Both the position numbers and the translations under genes were made by a program. The notes under the pieces were generated by a model. It was not told where the DNA came from and did no database searches. It worked only from the letters and a program-made list of their open reading frames with translations. Shown one piece after another: positions 34,611 to 42,945 of a stretch of 64,000 nucleotides of DNA. The first letter of the stretch is position 1. Each line of letters opens with the position of its first letter. This DNA is from JBKBKN01 sp046294625 (GTDB lineage Bacteria; Bacteroidota; Bacteroidia; M30B66), in assembly GCA_046294625.1 (NCBI GenBank), contig JBKBKN010000011.1:1-64000 (forward strand), in the 5' to 3' direction.

Positions 34611-35874
34611 CAAAAGTTATATCAGAGCTATTGTTGTGTTAGTAAGCTTGGCGAATCTATTGTTTGTCCATATTGCAGCTGCCCAAACTTATCAGATGGT
34701 TGATAGCATGAGCGCTGATTATTACCAAAAAGGAGAGTGGAAACAATTGGATAAGTATTTCAGAAATGTAAAATTGGAACAGTATCAGGCTCATTCATTT
34801 TATCAGCGCAATGCACTGGCCAATATGCAATTGGGAAATCTATCCCGTACCGATCGCATGATTCGTAAAGCGGTTAGACTCAACTCAATGAATGCCTTTA
34901 CCAATACCATTTGGCACGATTTGCTTTTGCTGAAAGGCAAGGAAGCTCAGGCTATCTATGTGGGCCGACGCCAACGCGGTTATGCACGCAATGCGCTTTT
35001 GTCCACTTTATCGCTCGAAGGAGGCGTAAAATACAGCACCAATCCTGAGCCGGGGCACATGCTACACATATCTGCCATGCTGAATTCAAGAATTGGCTAC
35101 GCCACGCATATCAGGCAATTTATTGCATTTAATAAGCAAGATTACTTTTGGGAAAATTTCAATCAAATAACATACACATTTTTGGGCACACACTTGCTGA
35201 GCTCTTCGGTTACTTTTGAAATGCCATTTCAATATGCTGATTATCGAAGCCTGATCGAGCATAGTGATTTGATCAATAATTCCACTTTTTTTAATGCCGA
35301 CGGCAATGCCCTGCAACAAGCCTTGCATTGGGGGATGAATATGCGATATGAAGGGAGTGCCTTTTCATTTACCGGTGGTTACTCCTTTATGCAGGCAGAA
35401 ACAAAAGCGGGATATAATACCCGCATTCAAACAGGTGGTAATGTTATATCAGGTCGTGTGGATAGCACAGATAGTTATGCTCAGTTGCAAGGGAATATCA
35501 CAGGAAAATACACCCATTACATCAATCGGAAAGCATACAGCCTTCAATTACACACCTTTTTGATTGATGGCCGTGACAAAGTGTATTGGAATTTCAGACC
35601 ATCTCTATCAGCTCAGGCAAGTAAAAAAATTTGGCTGTATGGTGAATACTGGCATAAAGGTAAACATATGCTTGCAATACCCGATGCAGGAGTGCTCATC
35701 AACAATTTCAATACACAAATACAAAGAACAATACTTTCTATTCATTATTACCCTAACCTAAAATATAAGCTGGAAGCTACTTGGATGATGGAGTGGGGTA
35801 GAGATGAACTCTATCAGCAGGATTTGGCTTATCAATGTTTTTTTGTTCATTTAACCCGCTATTTGAAGCGCTGA
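34600..35874 (+). CDS. TPR plus outer-membrane beta-barrel protein (YaiO-like)
   Basis: A signal peptide (ending HIAAAQ at about 29) is followed by two or three TPR-like helices: MVDSMSADYYQKGEWKQLDKYF, HSFYQRNALANMQLGNLSRTDRMIRKAVRLN, and AFTNTIWHDLLLLKGKEAQAIYVGRRQR. From about 140 there are alternating aromatic-ending strands to the end (LSLEGGVKYSTNPEP, SSVTFEMPFQYADY, ...), as in YaiO-type barrels. It starts 11 bases before the stop of the urea-transporter/M23 gene and ends 10 bases before the next TPR gene, so the three form one operon. Outer-membrane location is likely. Function is unknown. Confidence 0.78.
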   Translation: MKPNKSYIRAIVVLVSLANLLFVHIAAAQTYQMVDSMSADYYQKGEWKQLDKYFRNVKLEQYQAHSFYQRNALANMQLGNLSRTDRMIRKAVRLNSMNAFTNTIWHDLLLLKGKEAQAIYVGRRQRGYARNALLSTLSLEGGVKYSTNPEPGHMLHISAMLNSRIGYATHIRQFIAFNKQDYFWENFNQITYTFLGTHLLSSSVTFEMPFQYADYRSLIEHSDLINNSTFFNADGNALQQALHWGMNMRYEGSAFSFTGGYSFMQAETKAGYNTRIQTGGNVISGRVDSTDSYAQLQGNITGKYTHYINRKAYSLQLHTFLIDGRDKVYWNFRPSLSAQASKKIWLYGEYWHKGKHMLAIPDAGVLINNFNTQIQRTILSIHYYPNLKYKLEATWMMEWGRDELYQQDLAYQCFFVHLTRYLKR

Positions 35875-35932
35875 AAATTTCCCTATGTTTAAAGAACCAC
35901 TTTATCCTTCTTCGATATCATCAACCTACTGT

Positions 35933-36538
35933 ATGAAAAAAATATACATCATCTTATTTCTGTCATTGGGCTTTGAATCAATTTTTGCTCAGGATTTTTC
36001 GCGCATTGCGCAGACATTTCAGCAAAGTTATATTGCTGAAGCAGCCGGAAATTATGCATCGGCTATCAAAGAGTTAGAATCCATAAGTCCGGCGAGTTAT
36101 GAAATTAATTACCGGCTTGGTTGGCTGCATTATCTCAATCGCAACTATTCACAAGCCGTAAAAGCTTATCAGGCGGCGGTAAAAAATAGCCCTAACAGCA
36201 TTGAAGCGCGAACCGGACTCATTACTACACTCACTGCAATGGAGAACTACGATGAGGTGCTTAAAGTCTATCAGGATATTTTACGAATAGACCCCAATCA
36301 CAGCAAATCAAACTATTGGATAGCGGTGGCTTACTACTATCGAAAAGATTACACCAAAGCCACCGAGCATCTAACGCGTGTGCTCAAACTATATCCTTTT
36401 GATTATGATGCCAATCTGCTTATGGCACAAACGATGCTGGCCAAAGGGAAAATTGTGGAAGCCAAGCAACATTATCAAAAGGCTTTACTCTACAATCCTA
36501 CTAACAAAGAAATAGAAGCGGTATTACAAAAATTGTAA
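35933..36538 (+). CDS. Exported TPR protein
   Basis: Starting at the ATG at 35933 gives a signal peptide (MKKIYIILFLSLGFESIFAQDF); a longer frame from 35885 adds a non-signal leader. The remaining 180 residues are four or five tetratricopeptide repeats: AAGNYASAIKELESISP, LNRNYSQAVKAYQAAVKNSP, MENYDEVLKVYQDILRIDP, RKDYTKATEHLTRVLKLYP, and AKGKIVEAKQHYQKALLYNP. Such repeats act as scaffolds for protein complexes. It is the last gene of the urea-transporter/M23 operon and probably assists its partners at the envelope. Confidence 0.85.
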   Translation: MKKIYIILFLSLGFESIFAQDFSRIAQTFQQSYIAEAAGNYASAIKELESISPASYEINYRLGWLHYLNRNYSQAVKAYQAAVKNSPNSIEARTGLITTLTAMENYDEVLKVYQDILRIDPNHSKSNYWIAVAYYYRKDYTKATEHLTRVLKLYPFDYDANLLMAQTMLAKGKIVEAKQHYQKALLYNPTNKEIEAVLQKL

Positions 36539-36547
36539 ACAGGCTTA

Positions 36548-36868
36548 CTATTGCTGCTTTTCTTGGTAATCGTACATTGCCTTCCAAATTTGGCCATAAG
36601 CTTTGAGCTTATCCGACTGATCGGGCGATTCGGCAATGTGGCCTTTAAAATTACCGTAGTCAATATCATTAATTTTATAAAAGAATTCATTTAGGCCGTT
36701 TTGGTCTTTAATCACGCGAAAGCGGTAGTCGGTATGATCGCTTTCATAGATTTCATTCTCCGGAAAAAGGTTGAGTAGATCTTTTTTTCGACGAGCGCGG
36801 ATTTTGAAAATATTTTGTCTTTCGTCTTTTACGATGGAGTAGAATCCATATTTAGTTGCAAGCCACAT
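36548..36868 (-). CDS. Conserved small protein of unknown function
   Basis: The 106-residue protein has no signal or membrane segment and no catalytic motif. It starts MWLATKYGFYSIVKDERQNIFKIRARRKKDLLNLF and ends with SDKLKAYGQIWKAMYDYQEKQQ. I recognise this layout (a WL-KYGFYSIV start, an RAR-KDL helix, a late Y-N-FK-I...P-Q stretch) as a widely conserved uncharacterised cytosolic protein, but I cannot name it. It is convergent with the TPR operon 9 bases away, and the next minus-strand gene starts upstream of it. Confidence 0.72.
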   Translation of the reverse strand: MWLATKYGFYSIVKDERQNIFKIRARRKKDLLNLFPENEIYESDHTDYRFRVIKDQNGLNEFFYKINDIDYGNFKGHIAESPDQSDKLKAYGQIWKAMYDYQEKQQ

Positions 36869-36897
36869 AATAGAAAAGTTTTTCTGAAGGTCAAAGA

Positions 36898-38994
36898 TCA
36901 GAATTTAAAACGCACTTGCAAACGGAAATCAGAGCGACGCGGTCCCTGCACCTCGGTGAGACCTGAACCGCTGGTATTGCGATTGAAAAAGTAGGTTTCA
37001 GCATAACGAAACCATACATCAATTTTTCGACTCACCACATATTTGGTGGTGATATAAAAACGACTTCCTTGATAGAAATAGGCTGGAATGGAAAATGAAT
37101 ACAATACATCATTTTCGAAAGCATAAATCCGGCTGTTAAATGATTCGGTATCAAACAAAGCATAGCGCATCGAGAAGCTATAAGGCTTGCTCAAAGGTTT
37201 ATAGACAATGTCTTGCATGATGAGGTACCCAAACTCCCTAGGTTGGCCGAAACGTTGAAAACGAACATATTCTACGCGATTACGCAAACGGAATGAAGGT
37301 GAGATTTTATAGGATACATCGAATCGGAAATTCTGCTGCTGCTGCGATTCCGGGAAAATAATCAAAGTCTCCAGATCGTTTGGGATATTTCTTCCACGTG
37401 AGCGGTCGCGGAAGCGGAAATACATGTCGAAATTGCGGGAAGGGGTATAATTGACTTGCACTAAACCATCATGACCAACAGTAGGAGCATTAATCAAAAA
37501 TCTCAGCCAAGGGAATCGGAAGGTGTCGAAATAGCTCGATATGGTGACATGCTTATGAGGCCTGAGTTGCATGCCTAAATAAGTACCGTTTTCATTGATG
37601 TTGCGAGTAGCTTCACCTATGGCAGCGGAGTAAAGCGCCTGATAGTCGCGGGCAAAATTTCGATGCAGGAATGAAACCGACATGCGCGGATCAAGCGATG
37701 CGATGAAGCCGGTGGTGTAGGCGAAGGCGCCATTGGCACTTCTACCAATCTCACCAAAGAAATTGAAATTACGATAAATATAGTTGTAGTCTATACCCAG
37801 ATTAAGATTTCTACGGTCGTTAAATTCAAAGAAATTGTACAACTGATTGGCGCGTTGAAATCTTGCAGAATACTCGCTGTAAACGGCAGTCATTCCTAAG
37901 TTGATAGTTCTTCTTACGTAAGAAATATGGGTTCCGGCAATGGTTTCACGCACGTTGTTTTTCCTCGCCACTTCATTGGGTGTGCGGTGAAATCCACTTA
38001 TATTAAAACTAGAAAATGCGATCACATCCTGACTGGCAGAATCTTGTTCTGCTGCTGTTCCCGTAATGAATTTTCGGGAACCAAATAAAGAAACGTCGAA
38101 TTTGCCAAAGTTTACCGTTGCGCCAACACCGCGCAGGAATTGTGCTTCGTTTACTGAGGTGTAGGCACGTAGTCCCTGAGCAGTTCTTTTAATGTTCATC
38201 GCATCGGCTGTTTTGCCGAAAGAAAAGCCCGACCAAAAGGCAAGTCCTTGACCAAACTGTGCCTGATAGTCACCAATATTAAGTGATTTGAGCCTTCCGT
38301 AATTGCGAATTGCAATGTGGGCTGACATAAAATCAAATCCTTGTGGTTGCGATCCTCTAAAGAATTCTTCACCGGCATCTTTCTCGCCCGTAAAACCTAC
38401 ACTAAAATAATTTCCATAACGATAGCGGTAGCGTGTGAAATAGCGCTGCGGACTTCCCAGAAAACGTGAATTAGGGCTTGCTTCGAGCTGTTCAGGAGTG
38501 ATTGGAGCAAAGCCGTTTTGTTCTTCTATAATTTGCGAAACCCGGAAAAAATATTCATGCTTGGCGTTTTTGAGCATTTCGCGCCAGCCGATGTTGAGTC
38601 GGTTGAGGTCGCGCTCCACTTTAACATAAGGCAAAAGTCGGTAGATCAGAGGCAGGTCAAATCCCGGCACGGCTTGCAACTCATAAATCGAAAGTAGTTT
38701 GCCATTTTCCTTGATGTGCTGCATCAGATTATTGATTCGAAGGTCGTCTAAAAGGAGTAACTCTTGTAAATCTCGGATGTTGGCATGGTTCAGGTCAATG
38801 GGATTCTCAAGAAAAAACATCAGATTATCGAAGATATTGGTATAATCCAACTCTTCTTCACTGTTTTCTGCAAGAGTTTCAATTTTCTGCTCTAATACAT
38901 TTTCCTGCTTGGGATTTACACTTTGCGAAAAGCCGGTTACTCCGAAAAGCAAAACAAAACAAATAAAGATGATATGTTTAACGCTCTTGCCCAA
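36898..38994 (-). CDS. Helix-hairpin-helix outer-membrane protein
   Basis: A signal peptide (ending VTGFSQ at 24) is followed by an acidic stretch and two helix-hairpin-helix units (NPIDLNHANIRDLQELLLLDDLRINNLMQHI, and LSIYELQAVPGFDLPLIYRLLPYVKV), the motif used by ComEA to bind DNA. Residues 150-698 are a large beta-barrel-like region with many arginine- and aromatic-rich strands (RYRYRYGNYFSVGFTGEKDAG), ending in FRLQVRFKF. A C-terminal aromatic is usual for an outer-membrane barrel. This combination recurs in Bacteroidota and is uncharacterised. It could bind DNA or another polymer at the surface. Its first 17 bases overlap the next upstream gene. Confidence 0.75.
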   Translation of the reverse strand: MGKSVKHIIFICFVLLFGVTGFSQSVNPKQENVLEQKIETLAENSEEELDYTNIFDNLMFFLENPIDLNHANIRDLQELLLLDDLRINNLMQHIKENGKLLSIYELQAVPGFDLPLIYRLLPYVKVERDLNRLNIGWREMLKNAKHEYFFRVSQIIEEQNGFAPITPEQLEASPNSRFLGSPQRYFTRYRYRYGNYFSVGFTGEKDAGEEFFRGSQPQGFDFMSAHIAIRNYGRLKSLNIGDYQAQFGQGLAFWSGFSFGKTADAMNIKRTAQGLRAYTSVNEAQFLRGVGATVNFGKFDVSLFGSRKFITGTAAEQDSASQDVIAFSSFNISGFHRTPNEVARKNNVRETIAGTHISYVRRTINLGMTAVYSEYSARFQRANQLYNFFEFNDRRNLNLGIDYNYIYRNFNFFGEIGRSANGAFAYTTGFIASLDPRMSVSFLHRNFARDYQALYSAAIGEATRNINENGTYLGMQLRPHKHVTISSYFDTFRFPWLRFLINAPTVGHDGLVQVNYTPSRNFDMYFRFRDRSRGRNIPNDLETLIIFPESQQQQNFRFDVSYKISPSFRLRNRVEYVRFQRFGQPREFGYLIMQDIVYKPLSKPYSFSMRYALFDTESFNSRIYAFENDVLYSFSIPAYFYQGSRFYITTKYVVSRKIDVWFRYAETYFFNRNTSGSGLTEVQGPRRSDFRLQVRFKF

Positions 38995-39799
38995 AACGAT
39001 AATTCAATGAAAGTTGAGGCGTAAAGCCCAAAAAACGATGAAATGAACCCGCGAAATCGATTCTAAGATCCTTCAGATTGAGTCCGAAGCCAAATGAATT
39101 TAAGTAAGGATTGGACGCAATACCTGTTCTTACATAGAAATTGTCAGACACCAAATATTCAACTCCAGCTTTGATGATAGGTTTATTGTAAGAGTCTTTC
39201 TCTGCTTCAGCAACTACCAATACTTTAACTGAAAGCTGATAGCCAAGTCCAAATCGCATAATGCTCGGAAGACGCTCATTGTTAAAATCGGCAAGCTTTA
39301 CCCTGTTTGGATTATACACATGTGCAGCAACGGTGAGTTGCGGTGTAACACGATACTGCACGCCAACTTCGGCAGTGAATGTGTTACGTACCCCATAAAA
39401 TTCAGCAAAACGAATGTTATTGTAATTGAGCTGCATGCCGATGCTGAGCTGATCGGAAAAAGCTCTTGCATAGGAAAATCCAATCTTACTCTCGCTATAG
39501 AGTTCGTTGCCGAATGTGCGCACATTGAACCCAAATGTGCCATTGCTGGTAGGTAGAGCAAATACTGCCCCGCTCAATCCGAGCTCCGGTAGAAGAAATC
39601 GACTCTCATAATACACACCGGCTTCCGGTCTCCGCAAAAAGCCTAACCCGGCTTGATTGTGATGGGCAGACCAAACATCGCTTAAGGATACAGAAGCATG
39701 CCCAAGTCCTGCCGAACGCGCGCCAATTGGTGTATTATCGTTGCCCGCGTAAAGGTTTATGGATAAAATCAGGAATGCTAATCCGTAAAAATTCTTCAT
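38978..39799 (-). CDS. PorV/PorQ-like outer-membrane barrel protein
   Basis: After a signal peptide (MKNFYGLAFLILSINLYAG), the start TPIGARSAGLGHASVSLSDVWSAHHNQAGLGFLRRPEAGVYYESRF is characteristic of the PorV/PorQ-type FadL-like barrels. The remaining strands run to the end (LNYRFGQER). PorV is a shuttle in T9SS, and PorQ forms the attachment complex; which of these it follows, or whether it is an orphan, cannot be settled. It overlaps the helix-hairpin-helix gene by 17 bases, so the two are almost certainly co-expressed and may work as a pair. Confidence 0.8.
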   Translation of the reverse strand: MKNFYGLAFLILSINLYAGNDNTPIGARSAGLGHASVSLSDVWSAHHNQAGLGFLRRPEAGVYYESRFLLPELGLSGAVFALPTSNGTFGFNVRTFGNELYSESKIGFSYARAFSDQLSIGMQLNYNNIRFAEFYGVRNTFTAEVGVQYRVTPQLTVAAHVYNPNRVKLADFNNERLPSIMRFGLGYQLSVKVLVVAEAEKDSYNKPIIKAGVEYLVSDNFYVRTGIASNPYLNSFGFGLNLKDLRIDFAGSFHRFLGFTPQLSLNYRFGQER

Positions 39800-39947
39800 T
39801 TACTCTAATATGACACGAAATAAAGGAATTTTGGCGGGATGAACAATAACAAATTGTTATGAATGATGAGTCTCTTAAGATTTAAGCTAAGCAAAAGCTA
39901 CAGAGAGACTCACCGATTGTTGAACTTGACAAAATATTGCGTATCTA

Positions 39948-41720
39948 TCAATATCGTAAGTCTATAAAGCCGCTGATGCTCTCACTATCCTTCAAATTTA
40001 AAATAAAATAGTAAGTTCCCGAAGGGAGTAATTTTCCACGATTTCCAATGCCGTTCCAGTCGTTAGAATAAGGAGATTGCCGGAATACGATATTGCCGAA
40101 TCGGTTATATACTTCTATGGTGTTGTCTGGAAATTGCTCGAGATTTTTAATTACAAAGAGATCGTTTAACCCATCGCCGTTTGGGGTAAATCCGTTAGGA
40201 ACCGTCACGGTAACATTAGACGTGGTATCGGGGGCAGGCTCAGCCGGACCGGTGAGCGTAATAAACAAGCTATCGCTACAGCCGGCAGCATCTGTTACAA
40301 ACACAAAGTAATCGCCTTCGGCAAGATTGTTCAGATTCTGTGTATTTACTGAGCCTTCGGACCAAATGATATCAAATGGAGGAACTCCCCCTTGAAGGAT
40401 AAGTTCAATAGAGCCGTCTTGTGCCTGGTATCCAGAAACATTGAATCCATTGGGATAGAGTGGACTTTCTAAAGCGCCGGTGAATTGCGGAATAAAATTG
40501 ACCGAGACCGTATCGGAACTTCTTCTGCAGCCAAGATTGCTGATTATTTCTACATAATAATCGCCATTCTGACTCACGGTTATAACTTGTGTGGTATCGC
40601 CTGTTGACCACTCATAATTGGAAAAGAAGCTGCTGGTCAAAATAAAATTCCCGCCTTCGCATACGAGTCCTTCGGGTTTAACATCAATGGTTGGTTTCGC
40701 GGGTGGTGGAACAATATTAAAAAGAATACTATCCGTGCTGATACAATTGTCGCCTATGATTAGGGTGTATGACAAAGTGTTTACACCCAGATTGTACTGT
40801 ACGGGATTTAGGTCTATAATAAATTCGCCATTGACCATATAAAATCCACCTACAGGAGAAGCTACATCGGGGATAAAGGGTTGAGCATTTGCACAGACAG
40901 CCGGAAGCAGGTTCATGTTAATTTCGGGATTGCCGAATACATTCATCACAATACTGTCGGCAACAGCGCAACCCGGATTGTCGAAGCGATAATAAATCAC
41001 ATGTGTGCCGATGCCTGCTACATGAGGTCTGAAAAAGCCTGAAGTATCTACGCCTGCACCAACCAAATTACCTCCATCTGGAGCAAGAAACAATGGAACG
41101 GTTAACGAATCAAAAACACAAAAAGAAGTAATGGATGCGGTAATGGATGGATCAGGTATCTCAAAAACATCAATAGTAACAGTTCTTTGTCTGATAATGC
41201 AATTGGCCGAATCAGCAAACTGTATGATATAATCTCGAGTAGATGATGGAAAAAACTTAATGCTATCACCAGGAAAAACCTGACATTCAACATTGGGAAT
41301 CACCTCGGCATTGAGTGGCCACTCATTAAGAAAGGGAATAGTGATGGTATCGCCCAGACAGATGGATGCTTCAATCAAAGGCTGTGATGTGAATATAATT
41401 GGACTCACGGTGATGGTGAAGTGGTGTTGCTCAATCAGGTTTAAGAATAAGTCAACTGCATTGAGTGTGTATTCCACTTCGTAAGGCTCAGGACTTGTGT
41501 TGGGTAATATGATCAAGGTAGTGGATGCATTAGGGTTGACAATTCCAAAATTTGGTGTCCAAGTGTAAAAAAGATCTGGTGCTGGCGGAATACCAATAGC
41601 AGTGGCAATATTGTGGCAAATAGTATCGGTGTAAAAGAACTGAGGCACTTGAGCAGATAGACGATTAAGTCCCGTTAAGGCAAGTAAAACAGTGAAAAGT
41701 AGTGCGTAATATTTTTGCAT
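39948..41720 (-). CDS. Secreted cargo with gliding-motility-type (T9SS type B) C-terminal domain
   Basis: I choose the ATG at 41720, which starts a signal peptide (MQKYYALLFTVLLALTGLNRLSAQ). The body, about 480 residues, has repeated Ig-like blocks of the type YTWTPNFG..NPNASTTLIILPNTSPEPYEVEYTL, SICLGDTITIP, DSIVMNVF and YEWSTGDTTQVITVSQNGDYYVEI. The last 90 residues are a type B sorting domain: VPNGFTPNGDGLNDLFVIKN, YNRFGNIVFR, WNG, LPSGTYYFILNLKD. Products are delivered by T9SS and held at the surface, often as adhesins. A -7 element TAATTTTG lies on the minus strand at 41736-41729. I find no enzyme domain. Confidence 0.88.
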   Translation of the reverse strand: MQKYYALLFTVLLALTGLNRLSAQVPQFFYTDTICHNIATAIGIPPAPDLFYTWTPNFGIVNPNASTTLIILPNTSPEPYEVEYTLNAVDLFLNLIEQHHFTITVSPIIFTSQPLIEASICLGDTITIPFLNEWPLNAEVIPNVECQVFPGDSIKFFPSSTRDYIIQFADSANCIIRQRTVTIDVFEIPDPSITASITSFCVFDSLTVPLFLAPDGGNLVGAGVDTSGFFRPHVAGIGTHVIYYRFDNPGCAVADSIVMNVFGNPEINMNLLPAVCANAQPFIPDVASPVGGFYMVNGEFIIDLNPVQYNLGVNTLSYTLIIGDNCISTDSILFNIVPPPAKPTIDVKPEGLVCEGGNFILTSSFFSNYEWSTGDTTQVITVSQNGDYYVEIISNLGCRRSSDTVSVNFIPQFTGALESPLYPNGFNVSGYQAQDGSIELILQGGVPPFDIIWSEGSVNTQNLNNLAEGDYFVFVTDAAGCSDSLFITLTGPAEPAPDTTSNVTVTVPNGFTPNGDGLNDLFVIKNLEQFPDNTIEVYNRFGNIVFRQSPYSNDWNGIGNRGKLLPSGTYYFILNLKDSESISGFIDLRY

Positions 41721-41728
41721 AAGTGAAT

Positions 41729-41736
41729 CAAAATTA
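41729..41736 (-). promoter_or_regulatory. Promoter -7 element of the type B cargo gene
   Basis: TAATTTTG on the minus strand ends 8 bases before the start ATG at 41720, so a very short leader is implied. I see no -33 TTG at the right distance. Confidence 0.45.
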
Positions 41737-41840
41737 GTGACTACAGCGCAATTAAGTATCATGTCATGAACAAATTATTCACACATCTATATTTAACAAT
41801 ATATTGCATTCAACGCAAAGAATGCAAGTTGAGTTATGTT

Positions 41841-41848
41841 TAATTTTG
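41841..41848 (+). promoter_or_regulatory. Promoter -7 element near the DUF4286-rsmA operon
   Basis: TAATTTTG ends only 3 bases before the chosen ATG (41852). If it is used, transcription would begin at or just inside the start codon, implying a leaderless or internally starting message. A coincidental match in AT-rich DNA is possible. Confidence 0.35.
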
Positions 41849-41851
41849 CTT

Positions 41852-42154
41852 ATGATTTTATACAACGTTACGGTGAATATAGATCCAACAGTGCATGAAG
41901 AATGGCTGGAATGGATGAAGGATGAACACATTCCTGCAGTGATGCAGACAGGATGCTTCCTAAGCAACAATATCTTTCGATTACTTACCACACAGGAGGG
42001 AGAAGGATTTACCTACAGTTTTCAGTACACCTGTGAATCTATGGATCATTTGCAGCGCTATATAGATCAGTTTGCACCAGCGCTTCAAAAGGAGCATTCG
42101 GAGCGCTACAAGGACAAGTTTGTGGCTTTTAGAAGTTTATTAGAAAAAATCTAA
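41852..42154 (+). CDS. DUF4286-family protein
   Basis: The ATG at 41852 gives MILYNVTVNIDPTVHEEWLEWMKDEHIPAVMQTGCF, which is the usual beginning of this family; frames starting at 41804 add unrelated residues. The 100-residue protein is a dimeric alpha/beta-barrel-like fold by family resemblance, with no known enzyme. Its stop overlaps the rsmA start (TAATG), a common arrangement in Bacteroidota, so it is translated with the rRNA dimethyltransferase. A role in rRNA maturation is only inferred from that link. Confidence 0.85.
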   Translation: MILYNVTVNIDPTVHEEWLEWMKDEHIPAVMQTGCFLSNNIFRLLTTQEGEGFTYSFQYTCESMDHLQRYIDQFAPALQKEHSERYKDKFVAFRSLLEKI

Positions 42155-42945
42155 TGGTCTTGAACAGGGCAGTAAAACCCAAAAAGCACCTTGGTCAACA
42201 TTTTTTGCATGACATGCATCAGGCCAATGCGATTGCAGATGCTGTTGGTGTGTCTGCCAGAATCAAACAAGTGGTTGAAGTCGGGCCTGGAATGGGAGTG
42301 CTTACCAAATTACTGCTAGATCGCGGTTTTCAGGTTACTGCAGTGGAAATAGACCGGGATTCTATTGCTTATTTGAAACAAAATCTGCTTCACCCCAATT
42401 TAACAATAGTCGAAGGCGATGTGCTCAATAGGCATATCGTGGAGCAACTGCCTAATAGATTTGTGCTGTGCGGCAATTTTCCTTACAATATCTCTTCGCA
42501 AATTCTTTTTCAGTGTATCGAATGGGGCGAAAGAGTGGTAGAGATAACGGGAATGTTTCAAAAAGAAGTAGCTGAACGAATTGTTTCTGGACCTGGCAAC
42601 AAGAGTTATGGAATTTTATCCGTTTTGCTAGCACTTCATTATAAAGGCAGTTACCTTTTTACGGTTAAACCAGGATCTTTTAATCCACCACCCAAGGTCA
42701 ATTCAGGTGTTGTTCGTTTTGAACGCTTGCAAGAACCCAAAGCTTGTGGCGATGAAAAATTATTTAAACAAATAGTGAAAGCGGCTTTTAATCAACGACG
42801 AAAAACTTTGAGAAACGCCTTAAAACCGTTTTATAATAAAGCTGATGATCAATTGCCATACGCAGATAAAAGAGCAGAACAGCTCTCTGTGGATGATTTT
42901 ATTCTATTGTTCGACGAAATTCAAAAGTATCTTAAGTTATGCTGA
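42154..42945 (+). CDS. rsmA: 16S rRNA (adenine1518-N6/adenine1519-N6)-dimethyltransferase
   Basis: RsmA (KsgA) dimethylates the two adenines near the 3' end of 16S rRNA during small-subunit assembly. The 263 residues show KKHLGQHFLHD (10-20), the SAM-binding motif VEVGPGMGVLT (41-51), VEIDRD at 64-69 and the catalytic NFPYNISSQIL (108-118, NLPYN in many relatives). FNPPPKVNSGVV and FNQRRKTLRNAL are in the C-terminal part. The Leu-to-Phe change in NFPYN occurs in Bacteroidota and is not a loss. It starts within the preceding stop codon and overlaps the histidine kinase by 7 bases. Confidence 0.97.
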   Translation: MVLNRAVKPKKHLGQHFLHDMHQANAIADAVGVSARIKQVVEVGPGMGVLTKLLLDRGFQVTAVEIDRDSIAYLKQNLLHPNLTIVEGDVLNRHIVEQLPNRFVLCGNFPYNISSQILFQCIEWGERVVEITGMFQKEVAERIVSGPGNKSYGILSVLLALHYKGSYLFTVKPGSFNPPPKVNSGVVRFERLQEPKACGDEKLFKQIVKAAFNQRRKTLRNALKPFYNKADDQLPYADKRAEQLSVDDFILLFDEIQKYLKLC

